Positions 4,699 through 8,074 of a DNA stretch of 8,074 nt are shown in pieces. The translations under genes and the position numbers were made by a program. A model generated the notes under the pieces. The model made no database searches. It saw only the letters and a program-made list of their open reading frames with translations, and was not told the origin of the DNA. Location: the NCBI GenBank assembly GCA_013813215.1, contig JACCSC010000290.1, forward strand, positions 1 to 8,074, given 5' to 3'. Numbering within the stretch: the first letter of the stretch is position 1; each line of letters opens with the position of its first letter. Source of the DNA: Geodermatophilaceae bacterium (GTDB lineage: Bacteria > Actinomycetota > Actinomycetes > Mycobacteriales > Geodermatophilaceae).

Positions 4699-5598
4699 AT
4701 GAGCACGGATCAGCCCTCCGGGGCCTCGGCGGGCACCGGGCCCGACCCCTCGGAGCCCGCCGGAGTCCCCCCTCGAAGCGCTGCGCCGTCCTCGCGACGC
4801 TGGCGGCGCAAGCCCCAGGAGAAGAAAAAGGGCTCACTGCTCAAAGAGCTGCCGGTCCTGCTCGTCGTGGCGTTCGTGCTCGCGCTGGTGATCAAGACCT
4901 TCCTCGTCCAGGCCTTCTTCATCCCTTCCGGGTCGATGGAACCCACGCTGCACGGTTGCCCTGGCTGTCCGGGTGATCGGGTCCTGGTCAACAAGGTCCC
5001 TTACTACTTCCACACTCCCGAGCCCGGCGACATCGTCGTCTTTCGCGGCCCGGAGTCCTGGGCGCCGGAGTTCCAGGCGGCCGAGCCGGGCAATGCGGTG
5101 GAAGCCGCGCTGCTCTGGCTGGGCCGGGCGATCGGTACCGCGCCGCCGGACGAGAAGGACTTCGTCAAGCGGGTGGTCGCCACCGGCGGGCAGACCGTCG
5201 AGTGCTGCGACGACCAGGGCCGGGTCATGGTCGACGGCGAGGCCCTGGACGAGCCCTACATCGAGTACGACAACCCGGTGGAAGGCCGCACCTTCGGCCC
5301 CATCACCGTGCCCGAGGGACGGCTGTGGGTGATGGGGGACAACCGCGCGGGCTCGGCGGACTCCCGATCCCACCTGGACGACGGCAACTTCGGCACCATC
5401 CCGGTGGACAACGTCATCGGTCGGGCGACCGTGATCGTCTGGCCGGTCAGCCGGCTGGACTGGCTGGGTTCCCCTGACATCCAGGCGATGGCTGCGCCGA
5501 ACGCCGTGCCCACGGGAATGCCGGCCCTGGTGCCATCCGGCAGCGTGGGGTTGGCCCTCGCCGTACCGCTGCTGATCTGGCGCCGCCGCCCAGGGTGA
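4699..5598 (+). CDS. lepB: Signal peptidase I (type I leader peptidase)
   Basis: LepB is a membrane-bound serine protease that cleaves signal peptides from exported proteins on the outer face of the membrane. The 299-aa product has a disordered Pro/Ser/Arg-rich cytoplasmic N-terminus (1-50), one transmembrane helix (about 50-71), and the catalytic motif IPSGSMEPTL (75-84) with nucleophile Ser79. The general base is Lys157 in FVKRVVA. GDNRAGSADSR (213-223) is the conserved later box, and GTIPVDNVIGRA (232-243) follows. A second hydrophobic segment near the C-terminus (about 282-294) ends in WRRRPG, suggesting a C-terminal membrane anchor, as seen in several actinobacterial enzymes. Four cysteines form two clusters, CPGC (87-90) and ECC (169-170), on the extracytoplasmic side and could form disulphides. 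The start ATG is supported by the -10-like box just upstream. The stop overlaps the next gene by 4 bp. Confidence 0.96.
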   Translation: MSTDQPSGASAGTGPDPSEPAGVPPRSAAPSSRRWRRKPQEKKKGSLLKELPVLLVVAFVLALVIKTFLVQAFFIPSGSMEPTLHGCPGCPGDRVLVNKVPYYFHTPEPGDIVVFRGPESWAPEFQAAEPGNAVEAALLWLGRAIGTAPPDEKDFVKRVVATGGQTVECCDDQGRVMVDGEALDEPYIEYDNPVEGRTFGPITVPEGRLWVMGDNRAGSADSRSHLDDGNFGTIPVDNVIGRATVIVWPVSRLDWLGSPDIQAMAAPNAVPTGMPALVPSGSVGLALAVPLLIWRRRPG

Positions 5599-6611
5599 GC
5601 GAGCCGCCGCCCGCGCCGTCGCGACCATGGCGGTTGTCGGCCCGACTGCTGCTGGTCGATTCCGAGGATCGGGTCCTGCTGGTCCCGGTGCGTGACGGTG
5701 ACGCCGCCTGGTGGGACCTACCCGGCGGGGGCGTCGAGGCGGGCGAGACTCCCGCGCAGGCCGCCGTGCGCGAGACGTTGGAGGAGACCGGGTACGCCGT
5801 ACCGCCGGCCGCAGTCGGCCCGGTGTGCTGGTCCGGCGAGGTCGTGTTCCGCTGGCTGGGCCGGTGGCACTGGAGCCGGCAGGTGGTGTATCTGGCCCGC
5901 CCCGATCGCCTCGACGATCCCGGGGTGCTGGCCCTGACCGAGGAAGAGTCGGGTACGCACGGACCGGCACGATGGGTGCCCGTCGACGACATCCGCGCCG
6001 GATTCGTGGTCGTGGCCCCTCACGACGACCCGGCGATGGTCGGCCGGCTCGTGGCGGGCGAGGTGATCGACGGCAGCCTGGTGCGCTGGGTACCTCCCGT
6101 CGTGTCCCATGCCCACCCACCGGTCGTGCGCCCGTCCGGCCGGGTGCTGCTGCTCGACGCCGAGGACCGGGTGCTGCTGATGCAGATCCGCCACGACGAT
6201 CCGGACGCCGGCGGGGTCTGGTTCACCCCCGGCGGCGGCGTCGAATCGGGCGAGGACGTTCGGCAGGCGGCGGCGCGTGAGCTGGCCGAGGAGACCGGGT
6301 ACGCCGTCGCGGCGGACGATCTCACCGGTCCGGTCTGGACCCGACGGCACGTCTTCGCCGGGCTCGACCTGCGGGAGACGTTCTTCGCCCTCCGGGTGGC
6401 GACTCGCGTGCCCGCCGCGACGAACTGGACGCAACTCGAGCACGGCCAGCTGGCCGGGCACCGCTGGTGGTCGGTCGAGGAACTCGCCGCCGCCATCGAT
6501 CAGCGGTTGGCCCCTCGGCGGATAGCAGAGCTGCTGCCCGCCGTCCTCGGTGCAGTCCCCGTGGGCGCGCCGGGGCGGTGGGACGGTCCGCCCCTCGACG
6601 TCGGCGTCTGA
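5595..6611 (+). CDS. Tandem two-domain Nudix hydrolase
   Basis: This protein carries two complete Nudix domains in 338 aa. Nudix enzymes hydrolyse nucleoside diphosphates linked to another moiety. The substrate here is unknown. Box 1 (G45 to Y67) has the full GX5EX7REUXEEXGU pattern: G45, E51, R59, E60, E63, E64, G66. Box 2 (G214 to Y236) is also complete: G214, E220, R228, E229, E232, E233, G235. Each box is preceded by a matching strand (RLLLVDSEDRVLLV at 17-30, RVLLLDAEDRVLLM at 183-196), so the two halves look like a duplication. A linker with a His/Asp-rich segment spans about 140-180. The GTG start at 5595 overlaps the lepB stop (GTGA), implying translational coupling. Both domains keep all catalytic glutamates, so both may be active. 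A single Nudix gene is common near lepB in actinobacteria (recalled). Confidence 0.92.
   Translation: MSEPPPAPSRPWRLSARLLLVDSEDRVLLVPVRDGDAAWWDLPGGGVEAGETPAQAAVRETLEETGYAVPPAAVGPVCWSGEVVFRWLGRWHWSRQVVYLARPDRLDDPGVLALTEEESGTHGPARWVPVDDIRAGFVVVAPHDDPAMVGRLVAGEVIDGSLVRWVPPVVSHAHPPVVRPSGRVLLLDAEDRVLLMQIRHDDPDAGGVWFTPGGGVESGEDVRQAAARELAEETGYAVAADDLTGPVWTRRHVFAGLDLRETFFALRVATRVPAATNWTQLEHGQLAGHRWWSVEELAAAIDQRLAPRRIAELLPAVLGAVPVGAPGRWDGPPLDVGV
5781..5800 (+). repeat. 20-bp exact direct repeat, copy 1 (Nudix box 1)
   Basis: These 20 bases, covering the end of the first Nudix box (encoding EETGYAV in part), recur exactly at 6288-6307 in the second box. The repeat reflects internal duplication of the Nudix domain, either preserved or refreshed by gene conversion. 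Confidence 0.9.
6288..6307 (+). repeat. 20-bp exact direct repeat, copy 2 (Nudix box 2)
   Basis: This is the second copy of the 20-bp block at 5781-5800, located at the equivalent position of the second Nudix box. The flanking bases differ. Confidence 0.9.
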
Positions 6612-6636
6612 GCCGATCTGTCCCGGCGGCTCGTCG

Positions 6637-6642
6637 TAGGCT
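6637..6642 (+). promoter_or_regulatory. -10-like box upstream of rnhB
   Basis: TAGGCT is identical to the box ahead of lepB. It ends 9 nt before an ATG at 6652 that opens a nine-codon ORF, so the transcript would start 2-3 nt before that ATG. GGCTC (6639-6643) and GAGCC (6647-6651) form a perfect inverted repeat with a 3-nt spacer across the expected start region. Immediately upstream, AGCCG (6611-6615) and CGGCT (6627-6631) form a weak hairpin at the end of the Nudix gene. Confidence 0.4.
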
Positions 6643-6651
6643 CATCGAGCC

Positions 6652-6681
6652 ATGTCAGCCCTACCGCCGCTCCCTGCCTGA
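6652..6681 (+). CDS. Nine-codon upstream ORF (MSALPPLPA) before rnhB
   Basis: This tiny ORF starts at ATG 6652, right after the -10-like box, and stops at TGA 6679-6681, 9 nt before the rnhB GTG. It encodes MSALPPLPA with two Pro-Pro or Leu-Pro steps that can slow ribosomes. The rnhB ribosome binding site GAGG (6680-6683) overlaps its stop, so translation of the short ORF could influence rnhB initiation. There is no homology evidence, and it may be chance. Confidence 0.3.
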   Translation: MSALPPLPA

Positions 6682-6690
6682 GGTGGGGAT

Positions 6691-7395
6691 GTGACGGCTC
6701 TGGCCCGCCGGGTCCTGGTCCGCCGGGACGCCGGGCTGTGGGCGCTGGAGGGGGCGTTGCGGCGGCAGGGCTTCTCGGTGGTAGCCGGGGCCGACGAGGC
6801 CGGCCGCGGGGCGTGCGCCGGGCCGCTGGTGACGGCCGCCTGCGTGCTGCCCGATGGGCCTCGCGGTCAGGTGCCCGAACTGGCCGACTCCAAGCTCCTG
6901 ACCGCGCCGGCCCGGGACCGGGTGTACGCCGAAGTGGTCCGTCGGGCGCTGGCCTGGTCGGTCGTGGTCATCCCGCCGCAGGACATCGACCGCCGGGGCC
7001 TGCACGTGTGCAACATCCAGGGCCTGCGCCGCGCCTTCGCCGCCCTGCAGCCCGCCCCGGCGTACGCCCTGACCGACGGCTTCCCGGTCGTCGGCCTCGG
7101 CGTACCGGGACTGGCGGTGTGGAAAGGCGATCGGGTGGTGGCCTGCATCGCCGCGGCGTCGGTGCTGGCCAAGGTGACTCGCGACCGGATCATGACCCGT
7201 TTGCACGCGACGTACCCGCTCTACGACTTCGCCACCCACAAGGGCTACGTGACCGACGGGCACTCCGCGGCCCTGGACGCCCACGGGCCCTGCGTCGAGC
7301 ATCGGTTCAGCTACGTCAACGTCGCCCGCCGTACGCCCGGCGGCGGCTGGCTCGTCGACATGGGGGATGATGCGGAGGTGCGTGAGGCCGGATGA
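6691..7395 (+). CDS. rnhB: Ribonuclease HII
   Basis: RNase HII is a metal-dependent nuclease that cuts at ribonucleotides embedded in DNA and starts ribonucleotide excision repair. It also removes RNA from RNA-DNA hybrids. The product is 234 aa. The catalytic DEDD residues are visible: D35 and E36 in GADEAGRGACAGPLV (33-47), D129 in ALTDGF, and D165 in SVLAKVTRDRIM (157-168). Further family signatures are DSKLL (66-70), NIQGLRRA (108-115), and HKGYVTDGHSAAL (183-195). The GTG at 6691 is chosen for the GAGG site at 6680-6683 and for a normal-length N-terminus before the first motif. The stop TGA at 7393-7395 overlaps an ATGA that opens a 13-codon minicistron leading to the DUF2469 gene. Confidence 0.96.
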   Translation: MTALARRVLVRRDAGLWALEGALRRQGFSVVAGADEAGRGACAGPLVTAACVLPDGPRGQVPELADSKLLTAPARDRVYAEVVRRALAWSVVVIPPQDIDRRGLHVCNIQGLRRAFAALQPAPAYALTDGFPVVGLGVPGLAVWKGDRVVACIAAASVLAKVTRDRIMTRLHATYPLYDFATHKGYVTDGHSAALDAHGPCVEHRFSYVNVARRTPGGGWLVDMGDDAEVREAG

Positions 7396-7433
7396 GCGCC
7401 GACACAATCTTCGCCGTGGAGGCGCAACCATGA
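7392..7433 (+). CDS. 13-codon minicistron linking rnhB and DUF2469
   Basis: ATG 7392 overlaps the rnhB stop (ATGA), and its own stop TGA 7431-7433 overlaps the DUF2469 ATG (ATGA). The ORF encodes MSADTIFAVEAQP and exactly fills the gap between the two genes. Its first 11 bases, ATGAGCGCCGA, are identical to the first 11 bases of the DUF2469 gene (7430-7440). It might keep ribosomes moving from rnhB to DUF2469, or be a remnant of a duplicated start. There is no homology support, and it may not be translated. Confidence 0.3.
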   Translation: MSADTIFAVEAQP

Positions 7434-7738
7434 GCGCCGAGGATCTAGAGAAGTACGAGACCGAGATGGAGCTACAGCTCTATCGCGAGTACAAGGACAT
7501 CGTCCGGCAGTTCTCCTTCGTCGTGGAGACCGAGCGCCGCTTCTACCTGACCAACTCCGTAGACCTGCAGGTCCGCAACCCCGACGGCGAGGTCTACTTC
7601 GAGCTGCGGATGAGCGACGCCTGGGTGTGGGACATGTACCGCCCGGCCCGCTTCGTCAAGAACGTCCGGGTCGTGACGTTCAAGGACGTCAACGTCGAGG
7701 AGCTGGACAAGCCGGACCTGGAGCTGCCCGGCAGCTGA
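7430..7738 (+). CDS. DUF2469 family protein
   Basis: This is a conserved 102-aa actinobacterial protein of unknown function. Highly conserved segments are MSAEDLEKYETEMELQLYRE (1-20), VVETERRFYLTNSVDLQVRN (31-50), DAWVWDMYRPARFVKNVRVV (63-82) and TFKDVNVEEL (83-92). It is acidic, soluble and has no signal peptide or membrane segment. The start is set by the family N-terminus and by a strong GGAGG at 7418-7422, 7 nt upstream. It follows rnhB as in many actinobacteria, so the two are probably co-transcribed. No function is claimed. Confidence 0.95.
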   Translation: MSAEDLEKYETEMELQLYREYKDIVRQFSFVVETERRFYLTNSVDLQVRNPDGEVYFELRMSDAWVWDMYRPARFVKNVRVVTFKDVNVEELDKPDLELPGS

Positions 7739-7842
7739 GCGGCCCGATCCACAGGCCGAGGTCGTTGTCCACAGCCGTCCCCGGCTAGTCCCACCGGCGT
7801 CACGATCGAGGCAGGCTCGGCCTCCGACCGGGAGGTGGGGCC
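7739..7842 (+). promoter_or_regulatory. Intergenic region with DnaA-box-like sequences and inverted repeats
   Basis: This 104-bp gap before the yraN-like gene contains TTGTCCACA at 7765-7773, which is the consensus DnaA box of high-GC actinobacteria. CGATCCACA at 7745-7753 is a weaker match on the same strand, exactly 20 bp upstream (about two helical turns). AGCCG (7773-7777) and CGGCT (7782-7786) form a 5-bp hairpin with a 4-nt loop. A longer inverted repeat, AGGCCGAG (7753-7760) and CTCGGCCT (7816-7823), encloses the DnaA box and the hairpin. No clear promoter hexamers were recognised. A role in DnaA-dependent control of the downstream gene is only a hypothesis. Confidence 0.45.
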
Positions 7843-8074
7843 ATGCGGGCCAAGGACATGTTGGGACGGTACGGCGAGCAGATCGCGGCCCGGCATCTGC
7901 AGGAGTCCGGCCTGACCATCCTCGATCGCAACTGGCGTTGCTCCGAGGGCGAGCTGGACATCGTGGCCACCGACGGCGCGGTGCTCGTCGTGTGCGAGGT
8001 CAAGACCCGGTCGACGGTCGCCTTCGGCGACCCCTGCGAGGCGGTCAACTGGCGCAAGGCCCGGCGGATCCGGC
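7843..8074 (+). CDS. YraN/UPF0102-family endonuclease-like protein, partial
   Basis: This is the N-terminal 77 codons of a UPF0102 protein, cut off by the window end. The family has the restriction-endonuclease-like PD-(D/E)xK fold, but its substrate is not established. Visible features are the start helix LGRYGEQIAARHLQESG (7-23), then RNWRCSEGELDIVATDG (29-45) and VCEVKTRS (50-57). Candidate catalytic residues are E37, D39, E52 and K54. The ATG at 7843 is preferred to the ATG at 7858 because GGAGG (7831-7835) lies 7 nt upstream and the alternative would cut the first residues. In many actinobacteria it is followed by ComM- and DprA-like genes, but nothing of these is visible here. Confidence 0.92.
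   Translation, partial: MRAKDMLGRYGEQIAARHLQESGLTILDRNWRCSEGELDIVATDGAVLVVCEVKTRSTVAFGDPCEAVNWRKARRIR

Noticed and set aside
4834..6120. 428-codon minus-strand ORF opposite lepB and the Nudix gene
   Set aside because: The plus strand carries two clear families over the same stretch. The antisense product is low-complexity Arg/Pro/Gly with no motif.
1..8074. Mobile element, CRISPR array, tRNA or defence system
   Set aside because: No transposase, integrase, spaced direct repeats, tRNA-like cloverleaf or defence gene was seen. The only tandem repeat is coding and inside rpsP.

Overview
The window is a gene-dense stretch of a high-GC actinobacterial (Actinomycetota) chromosome. The evidence is strong G/C bias at third codon positions, GTG/TTG starts, 4-bp start/stop overlaps, the gene order rpsP-KH-rimM-trmD-rplS-lepB-Nudix-rnhB-DUF2469-yraN, and an actinobacterial DUF2469 protein. 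The prolyl-tRNA synthetase fragment ending in GRSY is of the archaeal/eukaryotic-like class. The genus cannot be fixed from sequence alone. No mobile element, CRISPR array, tRNA or rRNA gene was seen.

Layout. (1) 1-1211: the 3' end of proS, then a DUF402/FomD-like gene whose reading frame clearly extends upstream of its first ATG. (2) 1252-1860, minus strand: a TRIC/UPF0126 membrane protein, convergent with DUF402 and divergent from rpsP. (3) 1861-2053: a divergent control region with promoter-like elements for both sides and a leader with inverted repeats ahead of rpsP. (4) 2054-4657: the ribosome-assembly cluster: S16, a KH RNA-binding protein, RimM, TrmD and L19. A 110-bp structured leader separates trmD from rplS. 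(5) 4699-6611: signal peptidase I, overlapping by 4 bp a protein with two Nudix domains. (6) 6691-7738: RNase HII and the DUF2469 protein, linked by a 13-codon minicistron. (7) 7739-8074: a 104-bp gap with a consensus actinobacterial DnaA box, then the start of a YraN-family nuclease-like gene cut off by the window end.

How the genes work together. S16, RimM, TrmD and L19 belong to ribosome structure, 30S maturation and tRNA modification, and the KH protein is a small RNA-binding partner. LepB serves protein export. RNase HII removes ribonucleotides from DNA. Nudix enzymes hydrolyse nucleoside-diphosphate derivatives. The set is housekeeping.

No wholly new system is evident. The points of interest lie in expression signals and gene architecture: three -10-like TAGG(C/G)T boxes placed 7-9 nt from start codons (leaderless or near-leaderless starts), two ribosomal-protein leaders with similar extended -10 motifs and predicted stems, an eight-unit 18-bp coding repeat in the S16 tail, a tandem Nudix fusion, a DUF402 gene without a canonical start, and tiny ORFs that abut or overlap neighbouring genes.
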